Positions 1 to 7,826 of a stretch of 64,000 nucleotides of DNA are shown one piece after another. Each line of letters opens with the position of its first letter. The first letter of the stretch is position 1. The DNA comes from Hymenobacter duratus (lineage in GTDB: Bacteria > Bacteroidota > Bacteroidia > Cytophagales > Hymenobacteraceae). Under the pieces are notes generated by a model. It was given only the letters and a program-made list of their open reading frames with translations. It searched no databases and was not told where the DNA came from. The position numbers were made by a program, and so were the translations under genes. The stretch covers positions 1,818,501 through 1,882,500 of the forward strand of contig NZ_JACWZZ010000001.1 of the NCBI RefSeq assembly GCF_014698995.1, given 5' to 3'.

Positions 1-1299
1 GCGGCTGGAAGTGGTGGCAATGCGCCGGGCGCCGGGGCGGATGAATTTCGAGAAGTGGCCGATGTAGTAGTAGCTGTTCGTGTAGATAAGCTTGCCGCTT
101 CTCGTATCACCGATGATGGGTGCGTAGCAGAAGTTGTCGACGTGGTTGGGGCCGCCGGTTTCATCGAGCAGCACGTTCCAGTCGGTCCAGGCCACGGTGC
201 CCGCGTTGAAGTCGTTGATCATCGAGTGGCCATACCGCTCGCCCAGCCGCCAGTCGGTCACCTGCTCGTAGTTGAAATTCTCAACGCAGCCCTCCGTAAA
301 CACCAGGTTTTTGTCGGGGTAGGTTTCGTGTACGCGGCGCAGGTTCTCAAACTGCATGGTGCTGCCGGTCCAGGTTTCGTACCAGTGAAAGCCCAGGCCC
401 CAGTAGTACTTGCTGGCTTCGGGGTCGTCGAAGAGGGTAGCGGCCCGCTGAAAAATCAGGTCCCGGTTATGGTCCCAGCCGATGAGCTTCTTGTCGCTGA
501 GGCCGTTTTTTTTGAGCGTGGGCCCGAGGTATCCCTTCACAAAGTCGCGCTCCTCTTCTGCCGTAAAAATGCACGACTCCCACTTCTGCTTGGCCATGGG
601 CTCGTTCTGCACCGTGAGGCCCCAGATGGGAATGCCCTGCTTCTCATACGCCTTGATAAAAGCCACGTAGTAGTCGGCCCAAGTCTGGCGGAATTCCGGT
701 AAGAGCTTGCCTCCCTGCAGCATGCTTTTGTTGTCCTTCATCCAGGCCGGCGGGCTCCAGGGGCTCACATACATTGTGAGTTTGCCACCCGCTGCCGCCT
801 GTGCCTGCTTGATAAACGGAATCCGGTACTGCTCATCGTGCTTGAGGCTGAAGGTTTTCAGCGACTTATCGCCGTCCGCTACATAGGTGTAGCTGCCGCT
901 CGAGAAGTCGGAGCTATGGATGGTAGTTCGGGCCAGCGTGTAGCCAATGCCGCCAGTGGGGCTGTAGTAGGCCTGCAGAAACTCCTGCTGCTGGGGTTTT
1001 GGGAGTTTGGCAAAGGTTTCGGCAGCGGCGTCCGTCATGGCTCCGCCAATGCCAAGCAGCGTCTGGAAGGTGTGCGTTGGGTCTACAAAAACGGTCGGCT
1101 GCGTTTCGAGAGGTTGCGGCTGCGGCTGAAACGTGAGCTTATCCGTGGCGGCCATGCGCAGCTGCGTGTTGGCCGCCGTGGTATATACCTGCACCTGCCG
1201 GCCCGCTGCCGAATAGGATGTAGTGGGAGCTGCTGGCTGAGCCAAGGCGGCCGTACCGATGCAGGACGCCAGCACCAGGGGAATGAGGGAATTTTGCAT
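1..1299 (-). CDS. GH30 family glycosidase (glucosylceramidase/beta-glucanase type), 3' end cut by window edge
   Basis: Reading the minus strand from the ATG at 1299 gives 433 codons with no stop before the window edge, so the C-terminus is missing. Residues 1-20 form a Sec signal peptide ending ALA-Q, so the enzyme is exported. The (beta/alpha)8 core shows the GH30 signatures: SPWSPPAWMKDN near 179-190, the acid/base Glu233 in LTVQNEP, and the nucleophile Glu336 in LVFTEGC. GH30 members are retaining enzymes acting on beta-linked glucans, glucosylceramide or xylan; the QNEP/FTEG motifs suit the glucosylceramidase / beta-1,6-glucanase side, but the substrate cannot be fixed from sequence. The start lies 51 nt downstream of another GH30 gene and the sugar permease precedes both, so the three are probably one operon. 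Identity as GH30 is firm; substrate is inference. Confidence 0.93.
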   Translation of the reverse strand, partial: MQNSLIPLVLASCIGTAALAQPAAPTTSYSAAGRQVQVYTTAANTQLRMAATDKLTFQPQPQPLETQPTVFVDPTHTFQTLLGIGGAMTDAAAETFAKLPKPQQQEFLQAYYSPTGGIGYTLARTTIHSSDFSSGSYTYVADGDKSLKTFSLKHDEQYRIPFIKQAQAAAGGKLTMYVSPWSPPAWMKDNKSMLQGGKLLPEFRQTWADYYVAFIKAYEKQGIPIWGLTVQNEPMAKQKWESCIFTAEEERDFVKGYLGPTLKKNGLSDKKLIGWDHNRDLIFQRAATLFDDPEASKYYWGLGFHWYETWTGSTMQFENLRRVHETYPDKNLVFTEGCVENFNYEQVTDWRLGERYGHSMINDFNAGTVAWTDWNVLLDETGGPNHVDNFCYAPIIGDTRSGKLIYTNSYYYIGHFSKFIRPGARRIATTSSR

Positions 1300-1350
1300 G
1301 CGAGAGGAGGAACAGGAAGTGGGAGAGAGGAACCGTTGCAAAGTCGTGCA

Positions 1351-2793
1351 TCACCAGACGTAGGTCCCGACGGACCCGGCCCCGAGCGTGGCGGTAAAAA
1401 CTTGCCCGTGGTAGCGCACGTGAAAGGATTGGGGCGTGCGGGCGTCATTCTGAACTAGCAGTACCTGCTGGCCGGCCGGCGTTTTGAAGGCCACATTGGG
1501 CAGCGTCGGCGCCAGCGTGGATGCTATACGCACGGAGCCGGGCCGCACAAACTTGCTGGCATGCGCCACGATGTAGTAGGCATCTTCGCGGGTTACGGAG
1601 CTGCCCGCAATAGTAAGCGCGCCCCGGCACTCGGTGCAGCCGCCCGGCGTATGCGGATTCTGCTGCGGATCGGCGGCCAGGTTCCACTCCAGCACGGTGC
1701 GGGCCCAGTTTCGCGTCGCCCCAATAAGGAGCGTCCGTACGTGCCAGGGTACATTTTCAGCAAACAGACTCTTCGAGCCAACCCACTGTTCCGTGAAGTA
1801 GATGTGCTTGTCGGGGTGGGCATTGTGCACGGTGCTCAGCGCCTCTATAGGGCCGGCGTAGAGGTGAAACGCCGAGCCGTCGATATACTGGCGTGCCTCC
1901 GGGTCGTTGAGGATGGTCAGCGGGTAGTCGGGCCGGTCGGCGTTGTGGTCGTAGATGATGATTTTCGTATCGAGGCCTGCTGTCCGAAAAGCCGGGCCCA
2001 GGTGCAGCTTCACAAACTCTGCCTGCTGCTCGGCCAGCATGAGCAGGCTGGGGTTGTTGCCAGGGTGCAGCGGCTCATTCTGCACCGTAATGGCATCAAT
2101 GCGTACGCCTTGGGCCTTCATTCCCTGGATATACTTCACGAAGTAGCGGGCGTAGGCGTCGTAAAACTCCGGTTTCAGGCTGCCACCTTTCGAGCTGTTG
2201 TTGGTTTTCATCCAGGCCGGTGGCGACCAGGGTGAGCCAAGTAATTTGATGTCGGGGTTGATGGCCAGAATTTCCTTTAGCACCGGCACCAGATGCACCA
2301 GGTCGGGGGCGAGGCTGAACCGGGCCAGCGTGGGGTCCGTCTGGCCCGCCGGCAAATCGTCGTAGCTGAACACGGCGGCGTCGAGGTCGGAAGCCCCGAT
2401 GCTGAGGCGCAGGTAGCTCACCCCAATATTGGCGGCGTCGGTGGCAAACAGTTCCCTTAGGATGGCGTGGCGGGCTGCGGGCGCCATGGCATGCAGCAAT
2501 TGCGCACTGCCGCCGGTCAGGCTGTAGCCGAACCCGTCGATGGTCTGGTAGGTTTGCTGCTCATCCACCTCAATAACCGCACTGCTACTAGCCGTTGCAG
2601 CCGTGCCCCAGGCCAACCCCGCCTGCTGCCGGAACAGCACCGACTTATCCGGATTCGTGAGCCAAAAGGCCACAGTGCTGCCGGCCGTTGCGGGCGGGGC
2701 AGCCGGAACGACGGGTGTCAGCCGCTGGCAGCCGACGCCCAGCCCGAGGGAGAAGAGCACCGCGCAAATAGCAGAAACACAAGAGCGGACCAT
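1351..2793 (-). CDS. GH30 family glycosidase, lipoprotein
   Basis: The 480-residue protein starts at the ATG at 2793; a TTG further upstream would only add residues before the signal peptide. The N-terminus is a lipoprotein signal ending at GVGC (Cys22), so the enzyme is probably anchored in a membrane, possibly at the surface. GH30 motifs are SPWSPPAWMKTNNSS, acid/base Glu240 in ITVQNEP and nucleophile Glu335 in YFTEQW. A CTECRG segment in the C-terminal part is typical of the subfamily with a glucosylceramidase-like fold. It sits between the permease and a second, clearly different GH30, suggesting two steps or two linkages in the same beta-glucan or glycoside. A 22-bp inverted repeat lies just upstream (2831-2852). 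The substrate is not determinable here. Confidence 0.93.
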   Translation of the reverse strand: MVRSCVSAICAVLFSLGLGVGCQRLTPVVPAAPPATAGSTVAFWLTNPDKSVLFRQQAGLAWGTAATASSSAVIEVDEQQTYQTIDGFGYSLTGGSAQLLHAMAPAARHAILRELFATDAANIGVSYLRLSIGASDLDAAVFSYDDLPAGQTDPTLARFSLAPDLVHLVPVLKEILAINPDIKLLGSPWSPPAWMKTNNSSKGGSLKPEFYDAYARYFVKYIQGMKAQGVRIDAITVQNEPLHPGNNPSLLMLAEQQAEFVKLHLGPAFRTAGLDTKIIIYDHNADRPDYPLTILNDPEARQYIDGSAFHLYAGPIEALSTVHNAHPDKHIYFTEQWVGSKSLFAENVPWHVRTLLIGATRNWARTVLEWNLAADPQQNPHTPGGCTECRGALTIAGSSVTREDAYYIVAHASKFVRPGSVRIASTLAPTLPNVAFKTPAGQQVLLVQNDARTPQSFHVRYHGQVFTATLGAGSVGTYVW

Positions 2794-2830
2794 AGAAACC
2801 GGGAGAAAATACAAGGCAATGCAGTAGCCG

Positions 2831-2852
2831 GCAACAGGCTGGAACCTGTTGC
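2831..2852. promoter_or_regulatory. Inverted repeat, operator-like or weak hairpin
   Basis: GCAACAGG, six bases, then CCTGTTGC, lying between the permease stop and 38 bases upstream of the lipoprotein GH30 ATG. There is no T-run on either strand, so an operator or RNA processing hairpin is as likely as a terminator. Confidence 0.4.
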
Positions 2853-2909
2853 GGGGCTTTGGGAATCAGGGCGTTGAGTGAAGGTAGGTGGGGCGGACGC
2901 GCCGAGGCG

Positions 2910-4208
2910 CTAGGTAGTAGCGGGAGCGGGCTTATGGCCTTTCAGGCCGTACCAGAGAATGTAGAGGTAGCAGAGCACGGGCAGCACAAACGCCCAGCGC
3001 AGGGCATGAATACCGCCGCCGCTGATGGTGCTGTCCGCAATAAGTCCGAACAAAGGCGGGATGATGGCGCCGCCTACAATCGAAGCTGAGAGCAGGCCGG
3101 ACGCATCTTCGGTATGGCGGCCCAGACCCGCAACGGCCAAGGTGAAAATCACCGGGAACATGATGGAGTTCATCAGGCCCACCGCCAGCAGGCTGTACAT
3201 AGCCGTCTGGCCAGTCGTGTTGATAGAAATCAGGATCAGAAGAACAGCTCCGATGGAATTCACGGCGAGTACTTTGCCCGGGCTCACTTTCCGCAGCACG
3301 TAAATGCCCAGGAAACGGCCCACCATAGCGCCGCCCCAGTACAGCATCACCATGATGCCTGCCGTTTTGGCGGCCATGTCCATCACCTCGGGCTGGTTTA
3401 AGTAGCTGACAATGTGCGAGCCAATAGCCACTTCGGCCCCTACATACGTGAAAATGCCCACCAGCCCGAGCAGCAGGTGCCGGTAATTCCAGGCCCGGCG
3501 CGTGTCGTGAGCCTCGGCCGGCGCGTGCGGGATATGCGGCAACTGTAGGAAGTTCAGAAGCAGGCTGATTACCACCAAAACGGCTCCAATAGCTAGGTAG
3601 AGATACTGCACCGATGTGACGTCCAGCGAGGCCGTTTGGGCGGCCGACAGCTTGGTCAGATCGGGGAGGTGCGACAGGATGAGCAGCGCGCCCAGTGGTG
3701 GCGCGATGGTAGTAGCCAGCGAGTTGAAGGCCTGCGTGAGTGTAAGCCGCGACGAAGCCGTTTCGGGCGGACCCAGAATAGCCACGTAGGGGTTGCCGGC
3801 TACCTGGAGCTGCACGATGCCGGTGGCCAGCACAAACAGCGCCCCCAGAAACAGCGGAAACGTACGGCCTGCTGCGGCCGGATAGAACAGGAAGCAGCCC
3901 AGAGCTGCCACCAGAAAACCAACCAGCATGCCACGCTTGTACCCGATACGCTTTACGAGCAGACCGGCCGGTACGCCCATAATCAGGTAAGCCCCGAAAA
4001 AGCAGAAGTTGACCAGATTTACCTTAGCGTAGCTGAGCGTAAAAACGGCTTTCAGGTACGGAATCAGAATGTCGTTGAGGCAGGTAATAAACCCCATCAT
4101 AAAAAAAAGCACCGTCAGAGAGGCCAGCGCGGAGGTATAGCGCGGCGTTTCCTGGCCCGGCAGGGTGCTGACGGAAGGCGGAAGTGGAGAGGTAATGGGA
4201 GCGGCCAT
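2910..4208 (-). CDS. MFS sugar permease, FucP/GluP (glucose/galactose/fucose:H+) family
   Basis: A 432-residue integral inner-membrane protein with about twelve hydrophobic segments. The first transmembrane helix carries MGFITCLNDILIPYLK, close to the signature of the FucP/GluP branch of the major facilitator superfamily, and the loop after helix 2-3 has the MFS-like KRIGYKRGM. Family members import fucose, glucose or galactose with protons. It is the first gene of a minus-strand group with two GH30 enzymes, so import of glucose released from beta-glucosides is the simplest role. The upstream region holds a TATTTTTC -7-like box at 4273-4280 and a palindrome at 4347-4366 whose right half recurs upstream of the cytoplasmic amylase gene. 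Family is confident; exact sugar is inference. Confidence 0.92.
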   Translation of the reverse strand: MAAPITSPLPPSVSTLPGQETPRYTSALASLTVLFFMMGFITCLNDILIPYLKAVFTLSYAKVNLVNFCFFGAYLIMGVPAGLLVKRIGYKRGMLVGFLVAALGCFLFYPAAAGRTFPLFLGALFVLATGIVQLQVAGNPYVAILGPPETASSRLTLTQAFNSLATTIAPPLGALLILSHLPDLTKLSAAQTASLDVTSVQYLYLAIGAVLVVISLLLNFLQLPHIPHAPAEAHDTRRAWNYRHLLLGLVGIFTYVGAEVAIGSHIVSYLNQPEVMDMAAKTAGIMVMLYWGGAMVGRFLGIYVLRKVSPGKVLAVNSIGAVLLILISINTTGQTAMYSLLAVGLMNSIMFPVIFTLAVAGLGRHTEDASGLLSASIVGGAIIPPLFGLIADSTISGGGIHALRWAFVLPVLCYLYILWYGLKGHKPAPATT

Positions 4209-4272
4209 GCAAAAAGGAGAGAAAGATGGTATCAGACGGCAGTAAAAAGCCTGACCAAGGAGGTGGAGGAAC

Positions 4273-4280
4273 GAAAAATA
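4273..4280 (-). promoter_or_regulatory. Putative -7 box (TATTTTTC) of the permease-GH30 operon
   Basis: Minus-strand TATTTTTC differs from the Bacteroidota TAnnTTTG consensus at one base, about 65 nt upstream of the permease start. No convincing -33 TTG at normal spacing. Confidence 0.35.
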
Positions 4281-4346
4281 GCTAATCCGGCGCTACAATC
4301 GATGAAAGTTGCCGGTCGTGGGCCCTCGGATGGCAATATTTTGGAA

Positions 4347-4366
4347 GGAGTTTGTTCATAAACTCC
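4347..4366. promoter_or_regulatory. Perfect 7-6-7 inverted repeat upstream of the sugar permease
   Basis: GGAGTTT, six bases, AAACTCC. The 12 bases ATAAACTCCGCA at 4358-4369 recur exactly at 9200-9211, upstream of the GH13 gene, and GGAAGGA precedes both copies. This arrangement suggests a binding site for a shared sugar regulator. Confidence 0.4.
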
Positions 4367-4373
4367 GCAAACA

Positions 4374-4410
4374 ATGGCGCCCACTGCACAAAAACGGCAA
4401 CGGGCGCCAT
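4374..4410. terminator. Weak hairpin after the aldo/keto reductase
   Basis: Nine-bp arms ATGGCGCCC and GGGCGCCAT separated by 19 bases, just downstream of the minus-strand reductase stop. There is no T-tract, so termination is uncertain. Confidence 0.35.
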
Positions 4411-4419
4411 AGCGGCAAC

Positions 4420-5373
4420 TCAGGCGCTGGCCTGGTTTAAATGGGCTACCTCGTCGGGGCCCAGGTGCAGAGTGGTGGCGCCCAGCAGCTCCTGTAGCTG
4501 GCCGGGGGTGGTGGCGCTGGCAATGGGCGCCGTGAGGCCGGGCTGGGCCAGTATCCAGGCCAGGGCCACCTGGGCCGGCGTGCTGCCGGCGTGGCCGGCT
4601 ACCACGGCATCAAGCGCGGCCAGAATGCCCCGGCCCCGGTCGTTAAGGTATTTGGGGCCGATGCTGCTGCCGCGGATGCTCTGGCTCAGGTCGGCTTCGG
4701 TGCGGTACTTGCCCGTCAGAAAGCCTGAGGCGAGCCCGAAATAGGGAATCACGCCGAGGCCTTGTTCCAGAACCAGAGGCTGCAGCTCCTGCTCGAAGGC
4801 GGCGCGGTTGTAGAGGTTGTACTCGGGCTGCAGGCTCTCGTAGCGGGGCAGGCCGTGCTGCTCGCTGGCTGCCAGCGCTTCGCGCAAGCGGCTGGCCGAG
4901 TAGTTGGACGCCCCGATGGCGCGCACCTTGCCTTCTTTGATCAGCTCGGCGTAGGCTTCCAGCGGCTCCGTTACGGGCAGCGTCTCGTCATCTTTGTGGC
5001 TCTGGTATAGGTCGATGTAGTCGGTTTGAAGGCGCCGAAGTGAGTCTTCTACGGAGCGCCGGATATAGTCTTTGGCGAGACCCTTGCTGCCGTCACCCAT
5101 TTCCATGCCTACTTTGGTCAGGATGAGCACGTCGTCGCGGCGGCCGCGCTGCTTCAGCCACTTGCCCAGCACCGTTTCCGACTCGCCGCCCTGGTGGCCC
5201 GGCGCCCACGCCGAATACACGTTGGCCGTATCGATGGCATTGCCGCCACCGGCCACAAACGCGTCGAGGACGCGGAACGAAGCCGCCTGATCGGCTGTCC
5301 AGCCGAAGACGTTGCCGCCCAGCACAAGCGGGGCGAGGTGCAGGCCGGAGCGGCCCAGTTCACGGTGTTGCAT
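4420..5373 (-). CDS. Aldo/keto reductase
   Basis: The start is taken at the ATG at 5373 (MQHRELGRSGL), since the usual family N-terminus begins there; the 20 codons upstream look untranslated. At 317 residues it has the normal length of the NADP-dependent aldo/keto reductase barrel. The catalytic tetrad can be seen: Asp in IDTANVY, Tyr in the same motif, Lys in LTKVG and His in LYQSHKDD. The nucleotide-binding end has IPYFGLASGFLTGKY and IASATTPGQL. The GESETVLGKWLKQRGRRDDV segment matches the yeast-like/YajO-Tas branch acting on aldehydes or sugars. Cytoplasmic, with no obvious partner; it sits alone on the minus strand between the permease operon and a divergent YdeI-like gene. Confidence 0.93.
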   Translation of the reverse strand: MQHRELGRSGLHLAPLVLGGNVFGWTADQAASFRVLDAFVAGGGNAIDTANVYSAWAPGHQGGESETVLGKWLKQRGRRDDVLILTKVGMEMGDGSKGLAKDYIRRSVEDSLRRLQTDYIDLYQSHKDDETLPVTEPLEAYAELIKEGKVRAIGASNYSASRLREALAASEQHGLPRYESLQPEYNLYNRAAFEQELQPLVLEQGLGVIPYFGLASGFLTGKYRTEADLSQSIRGSSIGPKYLNDRGRGILAALDAVVAGHAGSTPAQVALAWILAQPGLTAPIASATTPGQLQELLGATTLHLGPDEVAHLNQASA

Positions 5374-5474
5374 AAAATAGGTCAGGGGAAAAAAAACAGA
5401 AACGTACAGTTCGTTTAGTGCCTCGTCCGGCACTGTGCAGAACGAGGTACATAACCGGATGCCGTCGGCCGGGG

Positions 5475-5505
5475 TTGCACCGGCAATAGAAACGCGGTAT
5501 TTTAC
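5475..5505 (+). promoter_or_regulatory. Promoter: TTG-N20-TATTTTAC, 3 nt before the ATG
   Basis: A -33 TTG at 5475-5477 is spaced 20 nt from a TATTTTAC box at 5498-5505, fitting the Bacteroidota pattern except for the last two bases. The ATG at 5509 follows after three bases, implying a leaderless or nearly leaderless mRNA. Confidence 0.5.
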
Positions 5506-5508
5506 GAC

Positions 5509-6084
5509 ATGGCCCGCAAGCTAGACTCTTTGGAAATACTGGACGCTCCCAACCGCTCCGTGTGGCGCGACTGGCTGGCGGCTCATCATTCGCAACCCGA
5601 CGGTATCTGGCTCATCCTCTACAAGAAAGCCAGCGGCCAGCGCCAAATGACGTATGCCGACGCGGTGGAAGAAGCACTTTGCTTCGGCTGGATCGACTCG
5701 GCGCCCCGCAAAGTAGATGAGGCCACGTTCCAGCTCTATTTTTCGCCCCGGAAAAAGGGCAGTGTGTGGTCGGCCGTCAATAAAAAGCGGGTGGCGGAGC
5801 TGCTGGCCGCAGGCCTGATGCAGCCGGCCGGGCAGGCCAAAATAGCGGCGGCCCAGCTCGACGGCAGCTGGGCCGCCCTGGAGGCGGTAGATGCCCTGGA
5901 AATTCCGGCCGACCTGGCGGCGGCGCTGGCCGCCAACGAAACGGCCCGGAGGCACTTCGACGCCTTTCCGCCCAGTGCGCGCAAGCAGATTCTGCAGCAG
6001 CTGGCCGCTGCCAAGCGCCCCGAAACGCGCCGGCAGCGCATCGAGCGGCTTGTGGAAAAGGCAGCGCAGAATCAGCGGTTGTAA
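5509..6084 (+). CDS. YdeI/OmpD-associated (OmdA) family protein
   Basis: A 191-residue soluble protein with the layout of the YdeI/OmdA family: an N-terminal WLAAHHSQPDGIWLILYKKASG segment, the conserved ALCFGWIDS core at about residues 56-64, YFSPRKKGSVWSAVNKKRV, and a helical C-terminus rich in R and K with SARKQILQQLAAAKRPETRRQRIERLVE. Family members are linked in the literature to bacteriocin or antimicrobial-peptide protection in enterobacteria, but no biochemical activity is established. No signal peptide. It is followed 31 nt later by the amidohydrolase, which has its own promoter-like box. Two DUF1905 proteins at 21.4-22.4 kb share the same C-terminal type. Confidence 0.9.
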   Translation: MARKLDSLEILDAPNRSVWRDWLAAHHSQPDGIWLILYKKASGQRQMTYADAVEEALCFGWIDSAPRKVDEATFQLYFSPRKKGSVWSAVNKKRVAELLAAGLMQPAGQAKIAAAQLDGSWAALEAVDALEIPADLAAALAANETARRHFDAFPPSARKQILQQLAAAKRPETRRQRIERLVEKAAQNQRL

Positions 6085-6110
6085 TGCCGGCGCCGCCGCC
6101 GCTACCTTTA
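6079..6110 (+). promoter_or_regulatory. Promoter: TTG-N21-TACCTTTA, 5 nt before the ATG
   Basis: TTG at 6079-6081, TACCTTTA at 6103-6110 and ATG at 6116. The spacing fits a Bacteroidota -33/-7 pair and again predicts an extremely short leader. The -33 overlaps the last codons of the preceding gene. Confidence 0.5.
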
Positions 6111-6115
6111 CTCTT

Positions 6116-7711
6116 ATGCCCCGGACTTGTCTGCTTGCCTGCTTATGGCTGTTTTTGTTGCTACCCCGGCTGCTTGCGGCCCAAACGCCGCTGCGGGCTG
6201 ATATTCTTATCCGCAACGGCCGCCTCTACGACGGCACCGGCAACACCTGGACGCTCGGCGACGTGGCCGTTCGGGGCGGCCGAATCGTGGCGGTAGGCCG
6301 GCTGCCCGCCGATTATCCTGCCGACACCGTGCTGGATGCGCAGGGCCTGGCTGTAGCGCCGGGCTTTATCGACGTGCACACCCACATCGAAGACGACGAA
6401 GTGCGCCAGCCTACGGCCGATAATTTCCTCTACGACGGTGTCACGACGGTCGTAACCGGCAACTGCGGCTCCTCGCGGCCCGATTTGCGGCGCTATTTCC
6501 GCCAGCTCGATTCAGTGCGGCTGTCGGTGAACGTGGCCTCGCTGGTGGGGCACGGCACGGTGCGCAAGGCCGTGATGGGCCGGGCCCGCCGCGCGCCTTC
6601 AGAAATGGAGCTGCAGCGCATGGAAGCCTTGGTAGACAGCGCCATGCAAGCTGGCGCAGTGGGCTTGTCGTCGGGCCTGATTTACGTGCCCGGCACCTAT
6701 TCCCGCACGCCCGAGCTGGTGCGGCTGGCGCGCACAGCGGGGCGCTACCACGGCCTCTACGCTACCCACATGCGCAACGAAAGCGACAGTGTGACCTTTG
6801 CCATTCAGGAGGCGCTGCGCGTGGGCCGCGAGGCGGGGCTGCCGCTGCAGATTTCGCACCTCAAGCTGGGCGGCCAGCAGAACTGGGGCCGTACCGCCGC
6901 CCTGCTGCGCCTGATTGAAGACGCCCGCCAGGCCGGCCAGCCCGTCACCATCGACCAGTACCCGTACACGGCCAGCTCCACCTCGCTCAGCACCTTGCTG
7001 CCCGACGCCGTGCAGGCCGACGGCCGCGACTCGCTGCGCGCCCGGCTGGCACGACCGGCCGTGCGCAAAGCCGTGGAAGCGGACATGATGGCCCGCCTGA
7101 AACGCCGCCAGCTCAGGCATTTCAGCTACGCCGTAGTAGCCAGCTTCCCACCCGAACCCAGCTACAACGGCCTTAGCATCGAGGAAATAAACCGTCTGCG
7201 CGGCCGCCGGCACTCGGCTCGCGCCGAAGCCGCCACTGTGCTGGATCTGGTGCTGCAGTACGACGCGGGCATGGTGTTTCACGGCATGAGCGAGGACGAC
7301 GTGCAGAACATTATGCGCTATCCGCAAAACATGGTGGCTTCCGATGCCAGCATCCGGGTGTGGCAGCAGGGCGTGCCACATCCGCGCGGCTACGGCTCCA
7401 ATGCCCGCGTGCTGGGCCGCTACGTGCGCGAGCTGCGCGTCATCACGCTGGAAGAAGCCATCCGGCGCATGACCAGCCTGCCCGCCCAGACCTTCGGCTT
7501 CGCGGACCGCGGCCTGCTCCGCCCCGGTTTCGCCGCCGATATTGTTGTTTTTGACCCCGCTACCGTGCAGGACCGTTCCACCTTCGAGCAGCCGCATCAG
7601 TACTCAGTGGGCATGAAATACGTGCTGGTGAATGGCCGCCTTACGGTGCGCAACGGCCGCCACACCGGCCAGCGCGCCGGCCAGGTACTGCATGGTGCCG
7701 GCCGGAAATAG
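6116..7711 (+). CDS. Secreted N-acyl-D-amino-acid deacylase-like amidohydrolase
   Basis: The ATG at 6116 begins a clear signal peptide (hydrophobic core, then LLAAQ), so upstream in-frame codons that overlap the YdeI-like gene were rejected. The 531-residue mature region follows the D-aminoacylase branch of the amidohydrolase superfamily: DILIRNGRLYDGTG, metal ligands His88 and His90 in GFIDVHTH, TTVVTGNCGSS, then THMRNESD, ISHLKLGG, FHGMSEDDV and a C-terminal ADIVVFDP strand. The family hydrolyses N-acyl-D-amino acids or related D-containing dipeptides at a zinc centre. Export to the periplasm would suit peptidoglycan-derived or environmental D-amino acids. The gene ends before a dispersed inverted repeat and converges on the amylase gene. 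Confidence 0.92.
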   Translation: MPRTCLLACLWLFLLLPRLLAAQTPLRADILIRNGRLYDGTGNTWTLGDVAVRGGRIVAVGRLPADYPADTVLDAQGLAVAPGFIDVHTHIEDDEVRQPTADNFLYDGVTTVVTGNCGSSRPDLRRYFRQLDSVRLSVNVASLVGHGTVRKAVMGRARRAPSEMELQRMEALVDSAMQAGAVGLSSGLIYVPGTYSRTPELVRLARTAGRYHGLYATHMRNESDSVTFAIQEALRVGREAGLPLQISHLKLGGQQNWGRTAALLRLIEDARQAGQPVTIDQYPYTASSTSLSTLLPDAVQADGRDSLRARLARPAVRKAVEADMMARLKRRQLRHFSYAVVASFPPEPSYNGLSIEEINRLRGRRHSARAEAATVLDLVLQYDAGMVFHGMSEDDVQNIMRYPQNMVASDASIRVWQQGVPHPRGYGSNARVLGRYVRELRVITLEEAIRRMTSLPAQTFGFADRGLLRPGFAADIVVFDPATVQDRSTFEQPHQYSVGMKYVLVNGRLTVRNGRHTGQRAGQVLHGAGRK

Positions 7712-7734
7712 CGCACGGCAAGGTAAGCAAAGTG

Positions 7735-7819
7735 GTCATCCTGAGCGAAGCGAAGGACCTTTTCACGTCAGCACGATTTTTTTCAATGTGAGAAGGTCCT
7801 TCGCTCCGCTCAGGATGAC
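7735..7819. repeat. Dispersed inverted repeat between convergent genes, copy 1
   Basis: Two 32-bp arms beginning GTCATCCTGAGCG and running through AGCGAAGGACCTT to TCAC, two mismatches, 21-bp spacer. The same arm sequence forms the repeat at 56387-56498. Both copies lie between genes that point at each other, so the RNA hairpin can end both transcripts. It also creates spurious peptides of the ERSEGPF and FAPLRMT type. Confidence 0.9.
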
Positions 7820-7826
7820 AGCCTGC

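Noticed and set aside
5891-6115. Upstream start for the D-aminoacylase-like gene
   Set aside because: It overlaps the YdeI-like gene and would bury the signal peptide that begins at 6116.
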